Shown here: piece by piece, positions 38,620 to 49,767 of the stretch
How the letters are laid out: each line of letters begins with the position of its first letter
Numbering within the stretch: position 1 is the stretch's first letter
Source of the DNA: Paulownia fortunei
Lineage: Eukaryota > Streptophyta > Magnoliopsida > Lamiales > Paulowniaceae
Assembly (NCBI GenBank): GCA_019321725.1
Contig: CM033115.1
Coordinates: forward strand, 22,020,673 to 22,084,672
Length of the DNA stretch: 64,000 nt
Reading direction: 5' to 3'
Notes under the pieces: model-generated
What the model saw: only the letters and a program-made list of their open reading frames with translations
Told to the model about the DNA's origin: nothing
Databases searched by the model: none
Program-made: the position numbers and the translations under genes

Positions 38620-39361
38620 ATGGCTGGAAAAGAGGATGTGAAACAACTCGAGGATTGCTCTGTTTCAAAGTATGTTTTTTCAGTCCTATTTTTTTTTTTT
38701 TTTGGCCTTAATTGGTGAGATATTTTCGTTCATGATGTGCTCCAATTTTTATTTTTATTTTTATATGACTTTTGGGATCTTAGGAGCACGATGATTGTTT
38801 CTTTTCTGGCATAGTGTGGATATGGATGGGTTCGAATTGAGAAGGAAAAAGGAAAATCGAATGACTTGAATTTTATAGGATGAGAAAGAGTGTCAACTGC
38901 TCTAATTCTTTTAAAACCTTTTATTCGTCAGTTTACTTATGCAAGAGGTGATCACTGGGAATGTTGTGTGAAGATAATTTCAGTTTATTAACACATTTTG
39001 TTGGAGCTCTTACCTGTGGCTTTAACATGGTTTGTTTGGGCACTTAGATAAGCTGCCATTTAACTTCATTTGTGGTCGGTAAAAAGAGCTGTAGCTATAG
39101 AATCATTATATCATTTATTTGATTATCCCAGATTTAGAACTCTCATCCAAATTATTCATAGGCATGGATGCATTAGTCTTGTTTCATGACAATTCTTCAT
39201 ATGCCATGTTTTCCTGAACCGGTCTTTATGTAAATTCTTTCAGTGCTCTGGGCACATGGGTTTTCTCAGTAGCTGGTGCTTTGATTGCGATCCCTGTGGG
39301 AATTAAACGGAAATCCCTGGCACCCTTAGTATTCTTTGGCACAAACGGGCACCATGCTTGA
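38620..39361 (+). pseudogene. Small predicted membrane protein gene, apparently truncated by an extra base
   Basis: Coding exons 38620-38669 and 39244-39361 are joined by a GTATGT...TTCAG intron. They read MAGKEDVKQLEDCSVSN followed by ALGTWVFSVAGALIAIPVG, then IKRKSLAPLVFFGT and a stop at 39359-39361 (55 residues). The hydrophobic span and short acidic N-terminus suggest a tiny single-pass or hairpin organelle or ER protein. At 39343-39345 the run AAA seems to have one A too many. Without it the frame continues TGTMLDIIMG and stops at 39384-39386. I have a weak recollection of plant proteins that continue past this point, but no further exon was found. Function unknown. It could instead be a real 55-residue peptide. 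Confidence 0.5.
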
Positions 39362-42231
39362 TATAATCATGGGAATTAGCGCTTGATAATGTTTATGCTC
39401 TTGATTTGCCTCCCTAGTTTGTGCCTGAGTGTGGGTAACAAGGAATGTTCTTGTACCTGTCATGAGTTCAGTTACTACTGTAAATTCGGAATTCAGAATT
39501 CGAAGTCCGATGATGAATGTGGTTTTTCTGTGTTGGTTGCCTCTATTTTGTAGTGCTGTCTGATGACTGAGTTTGAGCCATATGTTTGAAATCCAAAATG
39601 CTGCAGAGCTCACAGCTAATATGAAAGTTCCATAAAACTGTGCCCCATTTGCCTGTGCATGTTTCAAATCTGATTCACTGAGCCAAAGTTTGAAATTATG
39701 AATAATTTCTGAAATTTGCAGGATTTATAGCAATTAAATTTTTCATTGTTTTTTGAAAGATTACTATAATTAATATTATTTGTTTGTGGATTTTTAAAAA
39801 TCTTTATACATGGCTTCTTATGAAATTATAAAAACAAAAAAACAAAAAATCGCTAAAAAGGGAAAATGGAAGAATCACAAACAGGGCGGCGAGGCTCCAG
39901 TAATTTTCTTGGGCAGGTTCTTACGTATGCCTGCTGATTCTATTGTTTTGGCGGGCACCAGTCGGTACAATATCTGAACAACTTGTGCAACCTCTTCATC
40001 GCTGATTTTCTAATTACGTTCGGAGTCTTGATTTCTGAGCCATCAGATGTTCACTGGCTTCAGCAACTACCTTGTTATGCCTCAATCTTTACCCTATTCG
40101 ACAAGTAAATAAATGGCTGATAGTTCCCATAAGCTTTGCTGTGAGACTAACTAATGTTCTGAATATTGTCGAGTGGTGGAAAGATACCACTCATATTGGG
40201 AGAGAGACAGATTAGAGGATTTTTAACCCCAAAGAGCGCTCCCCACAAATAGTGATTTTCATCTCCTTTTGCTTACTTTTTCCTAAACATTGCTGAGTAC
40301 TTGTAAACATGCGAGTGGGAGAAAATTAGGAATGGTCTGAAATAGAAAAACAAAACAAAAAAAAAAAAAAGAAACCTTAAAAAGAGCATAATTTGCACGA
40401 TCCTTTTTTGGCTGTTTTCCTTTATTTGCTTGGAATCTTTTCTCCTCTATGAATGTGGAAAATGGCGGGCCAGAGGGGAAAACAAAATTGCTGCAATTAA
40501 TTCGGTGCTTTTTTCACGTACTGGGGTTTTCTGATGGTTCATCTAATGGCAGTGCAGGTTGGAATGGTCATTCCATGGATGATAGTATCCACCAGGGTTA
40601 ACAAGTTTATCTGCAGGAAGGTATTAATGTAAATTGGCTGTTAAGACAGGAATTTGATAAAAAAAAAAAGGAGTTCGCATTTATTCTATGTAATCGGTTT
40701 TATTTTTATATATTTTTGATTGAACACACGCACTAGATAATTCAGTGTGATCCAGTTGAAAAAGAACATTTGTGGCTTTGTAAGATTTGTTCGTTGCAGT
40801 TGAACCGAAGCAATCAATTTTCTCTTAATCAATTTAGCTAATTGTATTATTTAATTATCTCGATCTTCATTGCTATTTAAACTTAAGCCTAGTGATGATT
40901 CTTATTTCGTTGACAATTGAACATGAGCCGTCCCAATTAGGGATGTCAATAGGGGAAAGTTTGGGACGGATTTATCAAAACTCAAGACTCGAGTCAAGAT
41001 TTTTTAAGGCCCTAACCCGCCAAATTCATTTTATAATTTTAAAAATATTAAAAAATAATACCACTAAATTTTTTAAAATATTATATTATATAAATACATA
41101 TATCTTAAAATAAAAAATAAATAAATAAATTAAATGGAACGAATTTGGAGCAGAATGGGTTTGAAAATTAAAAATCAAAACCCACCCCTTACTCGCTTAT
41201 ATCTTCTCAAATCCGTCCCACGAGTCCAACCCGAACACATCCCTAGTCCCAATTCAGTCAAATGCTTATATGGAGCAAATTTTCCCATGCCCTGAAAATG
41301 ACAAAAACAAGAAATCATGACAAGTTTTCCATAAAATGGACCTCCAATCAATCCAATCACAAACTAACAATCTAATTATTTTCCTCAAACAATGTCAATA
41401 CACAGAGGACGCCCAAGGTCTTCTTCAATATTACTAAGTAGCAATAATTCATGCACTTAATATAACTCTTAGGTCAAATCTCAGTAAGAAGAAATGACGA
41501 CGTCGGGGAGGCCAGGGAATTTATGGGAAATGGAACAATCCGCACTCGTAGTCTGATAAAAGAATGCACAAAGAGTGTGTTACTAAATCAGCAAATTACA
41601 GCCTTACTAGTTATCAGGATTTGGCAGAAACCTATTGCCATAACACAACATAAGAGTTTCTAGACACCCAAAGATTAAATTAAAAAAAAAAAATGGGCTG
41701 CAGCCCAACAGAAAGTTGGTCGTCTAAAGAAAGAGCTTTGGCTTCAAGGAGCACTGATCAGCAATGGAATACATAGCAGAATCAACCAAGTTATACAGGA
41801 TGAAGCGGTCAACAAAAAACTGACCCTTACTCCCACGAGCAGCTTATAACTAAAAATTGCCGCTGCACATCAGATTAGGTGAACACCCCCTATATACACC
41901 TCTGATCAGATAATTTCCACCACACATAACTTGGACCATCCTGCATGTATCCACACCTTTCCCAAAGCCTCTACTTACCCTACACAGTACACACTACCCT
42001 TATCTACTGCTGAACCATGCTTTTGCAATAAGACCTTCTTTCACTTTCCTCTTTGAAGTGCAAGTGGAACCCAGGTGTAGATAAGTCCATCCTACCATTA
42101 GTGGAAATATGAATTAACGTACAACCTTGCCACAATATCAAGGGGCCCATCATCCCCTCCGACAGCATGCACAGCAACAGGAATTGTTGATAGGAGATGC
42201 ACAGTGAGAGGAAAAAAAGCAGGTTCATTAT
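39362..42231. other. Spacer containing a hAT-type MITE
   Basis: No gene was recognised between the small membrane-protein gene and the SOV stop codon. The 308-bp MITE sits at 40938-41245. The region from about 41700 to 42231 is less AT-rich and probably holds the SOV 3' UTR. Confidence 0.55.
40930..41253. mobile_element. hAT-type MITE with target-site duplication
   Basis: The 308-bp element (40938-41245) begins TAGGGATGT and ends ACATCCCTA, a perfect 9-bp terminal inverted repeat. A longer imperfect inverted repeat includes GGGACGGATTT near the left end and AAATCCGTCCC near the right end. It is flanked on both sides by GTCCCAAT (40930-40937 and 41246-41253). Eight-base duplications are the hallmark of hAT-superfamily insertion. 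There is no coding capacity, so movement depended on a transposase elsewhere. Confidence 0.9.
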
Positions 42232-45200
42232 TCAGAATGTCTGAAATACCCCCCATCTTTGTGACTCCCCATTCTCTCCCCCATAATGGCCAGATAAATT
42301 CATTTCTAGCTTCAGATCAGCTGGACTACTGATCAAAGCAACTTCTTCAATTGTCCTGAACTTGCCTGGGCTACTTTTCCTGCTTGACCGTTTATGTGTA
42401 GACTGACTGAGCACAAGTGTTGATGTACCGTCAAGCCACTCAACTGTTAGGCCTTCCACTTCATCATAGTATATACGCCGCTCAATCTACAGGAAAATAG
42501 TTGGTGAATATGAGCAAGATATACCTTTGGCTGAAGATAGACAACTTACTCGTGTAGCTATCCTGTAAATTAAACACTAAGAGAAAGGGAGAAGTCAAGA
42601 AGACACTTACAGCTAGCTTGGGAATGCATACAGACATAAACCTTGGCCCAAGACCCAAAACTCTGGCCTCTGAATATAGTATCTGCCGAAAGAGCAAAGA
42701 GACAGAGTTCAAATAGTTATCCATACGCACTAAAATGACCAGGAAAACAAAAACGAAAGTCAGAACAACCAGACTACCACAGGCTGTTCAAGTGTAATGT
42801 CAAATCATTACTAAGATCTTGGTGCTCTGTCACAAACAAATCCCAATCCCAATACACACCACAGAAAATGTACTTTCCTTATTCACATACATAGAGATGT
42901 TATAAACATAGCAGCAGGGTCACTGCTACTTGAAGCTTCAAGAGAGTTTCACGTAATTAAGCCGGGCTCAACATGAAAAGAAAACAGCACACAGTTCCAG
43001 TAACGAATTAGATAATTAGTCTCCACGTAAGCAAGGTGTATTCATTCGGTGGACTTGTTATTAGAGTAATGTAACATGTTGCACTAAATTCGTAGGACTT
43101 CCTATGGCATCTTGAGCTACAGGGGGCAGAATGCTAGGCAAGATGGCAAAAACATAACTATAGGATCCATACCAAATGCCAGCCCCATTAAGATTGGACT
43201 TCACTTTTTTGATATGACGAAGTTTCATTTGAGGAAGTTTAGAAGGTGGTATAATTGGATCCTCATCATACTATCAACCACACTCAGCATGGAGAAACAG
43301 CAGAAATTAACCTTCTAATGTAAATTAATGTAATACACATTGTGTTTTCCAAAAATCACAAGAATGTAATGTCAAGATACAATGAATTATAATTTTTTAA
43401 AGTAATCAAAACCTTTACAATGCAGTAATCATATATGACAGAAGCGGTCGTTAAGCATATTCAGTGATCCAACATAGAACATGTGCCTCTTCAGGAGGAT
43501 AATGTAAAATTAATAAGAAAAGGGAAAAATCGGCAGAAAATGGATATTGTAGAAAACAATGTATAACACAGTCAAACAAATTTGAATGTCAATTTCTCAA
43601 TGCCCATGAAATTTTTAATCAACCTAAGTGCTTTGATAACTTTAGTTAAAAAAAATTAAAAATAAAACAATAATAAATAAAAGAAGTTGCTAAGTTCAAA
43701 TCGGATGACGCTAAACAGTAGTAGAAGATATACCTCTTTCTTTTTAAGCAGAATCCACATGTAGAGCTTATCAGTTGCATCCTTCACATGTCTGATGGCC
43801 AGCTTCTTCTCATTACAATGAGCAGCCACATCAGCAAGAGTTTCAGTGCACGGAACCCTATGCTTTGATGCCGCAGCGGATAAAGCTTCTTGAGCTTCAA
43901 CAGATTCTATTTCATCTTTGTTAAAGCACATACCAGTAAAGCATCTGCTTAATGTTTCCTCTTTGTTTATGTTTTGCAACATTCTTTTCGTCTTCAAGTA
44001 AATATCTTCAGCTTCTAGAGCTGCAGCCAACGTGCGATGTACCACAATGTCAGGGTATCGGCGTAAAGGAGAAGTGAAGTGTGTATAGAGAGGAACAGCG
44101 AGTGCATAGTGACCATGATCGCTGGTGTCCTTCAAATCTCCACTGCAAAAGTATGCATCCAGCTGCATTGGCCTTGCAGCATAAGACATCAGGATATCAA
44201 ACAAAACAGAGTCATTCATAAGTTCCCCCTTCATATGCTCCAACGAATGATGGAGGTGGGTAGAGGAAGAAATGTCCAATTTTAGACCATGTTTGTTACA
44301 GAAGGCTTCAAAATCTCGAAGTTTCCTCGCATTAGGTTCAGGGTGCCTTCTCAGTAGAGCACAAGATGGATAAGTTCTAGTAATCACTTCTGCAGCTGTC
44401 CTGTTGGCCAACAGCATGAACTCCTCCACAAGAAAATTTGAGTCCTTTCGTCTAGAGAGCACACGAACATATGGTACACCTTTTTCATCAAATAAGAAAA
44501 CTACTTTTGGGCTTTCGAGTGACAGAGCCCCACCCTTAAACCTATTTTCCCTCAAAAATTTTGATATTTTGTGAAGGCTTTTCACAGATTTAATTACATC
44601 ACCCCATTCAAATTGGCCATATAATTTAGGCCAATGCTTAACCATTCGACTAGAATCCTGAAAATCAAATGAACCATCAATAATCTCCTGAGCATGCTCA
44701 TAAGAGAGCTTGCTACAAGACCGTATGATGGTACGGCCAATCCAATGGTCTAGAGCTTCACCTGCAGAATTGATGTCCCAAAAAATAGAAAAGGCAAGTC
44801 TATCCACTCCAGGATTAAGTGATGCTAAATTATCTGAAAGCACTGAGGGCAGCATTGGCAATTTACGCTGCAATAAGTAAACACTGCTCGATCGAATTTG
44901 GGCATCAATGTCTAGAGCTGTATCAGGTAAAACAAAATATGAAACATCAGCTATGTGGACCCCCACCCTAAAAACACCACTTGACAGCCTTTCTACTGAT
45001 AATGCATCATCAAGATCAGTAGCACTGGCAGGGTCTATGGTGAAAATACACAAGTTTCTTAAATCTCTTCTACTTTGTAATTCTTCCTGTGGTATTTTCC
45101 AAGGGATGTGCGGAAGGCAGGAAAGTACTCCAGAAGAAAATTCAGAAGCATCAATTGAATTTTCAAATAAAATGGCAGCAACCTGTGCTTCAACATCACT

Positions 45201-48136
45201 ACCTCTTCCAAAAATTTGAATAACACGGGCATCCGGAATATAACATTCTTCAGCCCAATCAACGACTTTTGCAGCAACCAGATCAGACTCAATTGTTGAA
45301 TCACCAGCTTCCAAACGTTTTTTGATGCTTCCAGGAAAGTTTCTCAGAGGGACCATCATTTTGGTAAATTTGGGATCAGTTGGTGTCAATAAAATATATC
45401 CATAATTGATATCCGACTGATGTTTGTTCTTCCTGGAGTTCTTTTTTTCGCTCTCTCTACTGTAAATCCACTGCTTCACACTCAGAAAACCAACAACATT
45501 GTCCCGCCGAATAGACCTTCTGATGACAGCCACAACTTTACCAGTTGGTCGTTTTGATGGAAGTAAACTCATTAAGGCGCACAACTTTTCCAACGAACGC
45601 ATTGAGTCATAGGCATCACCAAAACAACATGACCTTGCAGAATCAGATATAGATGGTTGACAACCACTGATATAACCATTATCCAACACTACATTCGCAT
45701 AACTATTATCCAACATTGCTCCAGAAGAAGACTCATTGTCGTAATAAGAAACATCTTCGGGAAAAACCACGTTATTTCTGGAAAAGACATACTCAAACTC
45801 CAGGTCGAATTTGCTTTTTCCCCTGGAACAATCTTGGAAATGCATAAGAACTTCATGAGAATTATTATGGGATGCAGAATTATTCAGAGCTTCAATCGAT
45901 CCTTTCATTCGTGGCCACAATGATGGAGGATCAATGACAATAGCAACAGTGTCTCCTTCAATCTACAATAAACTGAAGTTAGGAAATCAAAAGTACAGCT
46001 TTAAAAAATTAGAGCAAGGATAGAAACATGTAGCAAAAGTAACAATTTATCATGCATTCTTACACTAATATTCGCAATAATCACTCCCAAAGAAATACAA
46101 TGCATGTATCTGGACCACATCGCGACATAATTCATAGAACATGTGCATTGCCTAAATATACATGTGTATTTGCAAGTGCCTAAGTAACCAGGATAACAAT
46201 CTTATAAAAGAAGCAGTACGTAAATGCATTCCGCGCTCCTCTTGAAAAAGCAGTTTTAATGGCTGCATAAAAAGAAAGAAATCCACAACATTGCAGGCAG
46301 AGGGGGCAGGAGAGCAAGCTTGTGTAAATAAAAGGAAGAAGAAGTCAAAAGAAGCCTTGATTTGATTTTCAAGCCTCCATTCTAAGACCAATCAATAGCC
46401 CAGTACAATCAGTAATAGGTAGAAATTTTGAGTTGCTTCCGTGCAGAAATTGCTACACTTTGTTCAGTTCACATTGAAGTGATTTAACCAATGAACTACC
46501 ACATCCACGAATGCAGAAGGTAAGGGAGGAATGTTGGAGGTGCTACAAGTGAACATGCCAGCTTATCACACATTTCAAATGATTTACACAAGTCGCTGTG
46601 CCAAAAAAGAAACATGCAGCTCTTTTGTGATACTAAGTTAGATGTATCACCTCTATGATACAATGCAGAACACGCTTTCAAGAAGAAGAAAAATAACATC
46701 TTCATGTAAGGTACGTAATGCATATCCATGACAGAAGTTAAATGTAAAAAGAAAGAAGACATCTTTGTTTCGCTAGACACAAAAAGCAAGTTCCCGAAAA
46801 AAAGGGAAAGGGGGAGGGGGAGGGGGTTTAAAGAAGAGAAACGAAATCCATGCTTGTAATCAACATTAAAAAATACGTAATCAAACTGGGGAACACTTAC
46901 AGCTCTATTTTGAGCAACCACTCCACTGATGAGAACATCAGTTTGGACTCCGTCAATTTTGCAGTAAGCCTAAAATCAAAGATCCTGAGGGCTCACATTT
47001 AATGAAGAAACGCATATGACCACAACAAATTAAAGAGAACAAGTTATTAGGACAAACCTCAAGTCTGTTATGAGCATTGACACGAAATAATGCTCTCAAT
47101 ACCACACCTTTCTGCATAAGGAAAAAAACACTATCATGACAGGAAAAGACAAAAGTTGCTATGAAATTTAACTCCACAAATATCCCAAATGGATTGAACG
47201 TAAATGGACCTCCAGTGCTTTATTAACAGCATCCGCAGACCAATGTGGAGGAAAATATTTTCGCCAACCATGACAATCAATCGGCTGGGCGACCAACACA
47301 GGTCCAACAGGCTCTTCGCTGACCACTGGCTCAGGGACTGAATTGTAAAATATTGCATCCTTAATCTCATGAGGAAGTGATTGCTGATTCTGCAGATTTC
47401 CATCTGTGGTTTGTTCATTTGCATGCATCGGGAGCATAAAGCTGGAACCTGCATTATATTCTTTTGGCAGTTGATAATGCCCATTTGACACCACATGATG
47501 TGATGAGGTGTTGTCACCCAGCAAACTTGACTCATCCATGCATATTTCACTCACAGAACTACAAGCTGCAACAAATCCACAAGTAATAGAAACATCAGAG
47601 CCAAATAGATATGTATTATCAAACAAGATGCAGTTCACCAGGCTTTATTAGATTAATGTAAAAGCAGTGAATGGAAAGGACAACAAAATTAGTCTTCGCG
47701 TAATAAAATTCGCAAGAGATTGGTAGTTGAGCATTAAGTCCTACTATTTGATTTTCTCTACCAATTCTGGGGGAAGCATGCCGGTAGTTTAACCTGGGGA
47801 TGAAGGATGCTGAGGCTTTGAGGAATTAGGTGCTACAAATACCTTAAAAGTAATTTTATGGCAAAGCCCCTTTTCCAAATTCAACGAATTTTCTTGTTTC
47901 TAAACCCCAGAAAAATAAATTCCTGAAAACCCAGTAAAATACATGGGATAAAAATCTGTTACTGAAAACAAAACTATGTAAAAGACCCACAAAACAGGAA
48001 AAAGATTACCTGAGAGAGTTAGCTTGGATTTTCTCGACCGAGGCTTCTTTTTCTTATAGTCTTTAAAATCATTCTCAACAAAAAATTCTTCAGTATGAGT
48101 AGAACCCCTGCTTGATTCAACAATTAAGACCCCCAT
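42232..48136 (-). CDS. SOV: DIS3L2/SOV-type RNase II (RNB) 3'-5' exoribonuclease
   Basis: Seven coding exons on the minus strand: 48010-48136, 47210-47565, 47058-47111, 46901-46969, 43734-45962, 42611-42682 and 42232-42486. They give 1053 residues, the usual plant length. The order is a low-complexity N-terminus with a basic patch (KDYKKKKPRSRKSK), cold-shock RNA-binding domains from about residue 145, and the RNB catalytic domain from about residue 500. The catalytic motif DPASATDLDDAL lies at about 512-523, and all four acidic residues are present. An S1-like C-terminus follows. There is no PIN endonuclease domain, which marks DIS3L2 rather than DIS3. The enzyme degrades cytoplasmic mRNA independently of the exosome. 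ATG 48136 is the first after an in-frame TAA. One 2.2-kb exon carries most of the RNB domain. Confidence 0.95.
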
Positions 48137-49767
48137 AATTTCCAATTATTAATGAAAAATAAAAATATAAAAATTAAATCAAATCGTAGAAAATGAAACT
48201 ATGTAGAGGGATCTTCCGTTTTATACAAAAAATTCAAGGAATAACCCACGAAAAAAAAATACAAAAAAAGAGGTTTAGAAAACAACGGAGAGGAGTAAGG
48301 TATGAGTACGCTTATGTTGCACAAATACAGTCACAGAGATACCCAAAATAGAGGGGATAGATTCATGGATATGTATGTAGAATTGTAGAGAGATGAGAGT
48401 GATGTATAATTGGTCGGCGAAGTCAAGAGGCGCCGACTTTTTCATTTTTTGGTTCCTTTGTCTTTCCTTTTTCCTTTGCTTTCTTTCTTTTTGTGTGCTT
48501 GTTCTGCTTCTTCATTTTCCTTTTCTTTTTCTTTTATCTTTTGTTTAAGATATTTTATTTTTGTTATTATTATTATTATTATCTTTGCACTTTTTTTCAA
48601 AAAAAAATCTCTTGGATAATGTTTTTTGGCATATAAGATTTCAGCGTTTACATACTCACAAATATAATTACTTTTATTTATCATCAATTAAAAAAAAAAT
48701 CAACTAAACGACATACATAGCTTGCAGATAATATGTGATGAAACAAAATATCATTGATTTCGCTTTAAATGATTTTTTCATCTATCTAAATCCTGTTCCA
48801 AACAAAAGATAACAACATTGGAATTTGAAAGTGTTCATAGCTAAATATATGTTTGGGTACATTACAAGCTATATATATCCGTACTATATTAAGCATTAAG
48901 GAATTAGAATGACTTTTTTCTATGTATTATATAATGAAAATACCAAATTAATATCCTCTAAATAATTATAAACCATTAGATAGGTTTGGTCCTCATATTT
49001 GCCTCTATCTTCTATCATATTTTCTTCATATCTATTTTCAATTTCTTTAATCATACAATTTCATATTTTGAAACAATTTATTTTACTTATTATATCCAAT
49101 AAATACATTAAATTAATTTAAAATACATTTTTTTTATATAAAAAGGACAAATAATTGAAAACTTTTTACACAAATAATAAATTATTTATCTTTCAACTTT
49201 ATACCTTATAAATTTTAAAAAATCAAGTTTAATACGTGAGCTGCGGACATTTTTGGTTAAGGCCCATGCATTGGTCATTGTGCTATTGGGCCTGTCTTTA
49301 TAATCAACAGTAAAAAGCTCCACTTTCAGCCCACAGTTTAAAAGCAACAACTTCATTCAACAACTTTTCTCTACATCACACGCTACAACTACATGAATCT
49401 GTTGCTCTCAAAGTTTCTTATTTTCCACAAATATGCGGAGGCATGTGAATTTCAGGAGCCTTCCAAATCTTCTTTGTATTAATGAACAACTTCCACCTTC
49501 TAAAAAACTGAACAGTAACTAATAAGAAGGAAGTACACTGGATTGGGCATACAATGTAACTCCAAATATAAGATGGAAGCAAACTATAAAAACTAAGTTT
49601 TCCAATCCTTCAGAAATTTCTATCAAAAGTTCAGACTGAAAGCTGAAAGCCCCAGGAGCAACATGCTGTAAAATGATGTACCCGACGTTTTCTACCAAAA
49701 GTAATGGCTGCTGGCAACAGTGCTTTGCTTTGAACATAAAGACAACAAGAGCAAACAGGGCAAGGTT
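48137..49767. other. Spacer between SOV start and S18 stop
   Basis: Contains the SOV promoter, a TC-rich stretch at 48440-48540, a (TTA)n microsatellite at 48563-48582 and AT-rich sequence without coding signals. The S18 3' UTR probably starts near 49400-49500. Confidence 0.55.

Noticed and set aside
40938..41245. Short plus-strand and minus-strand frames inside the MITE
   Set aside because: They are by-products of the inverted repeat and do not resemble a transposase.
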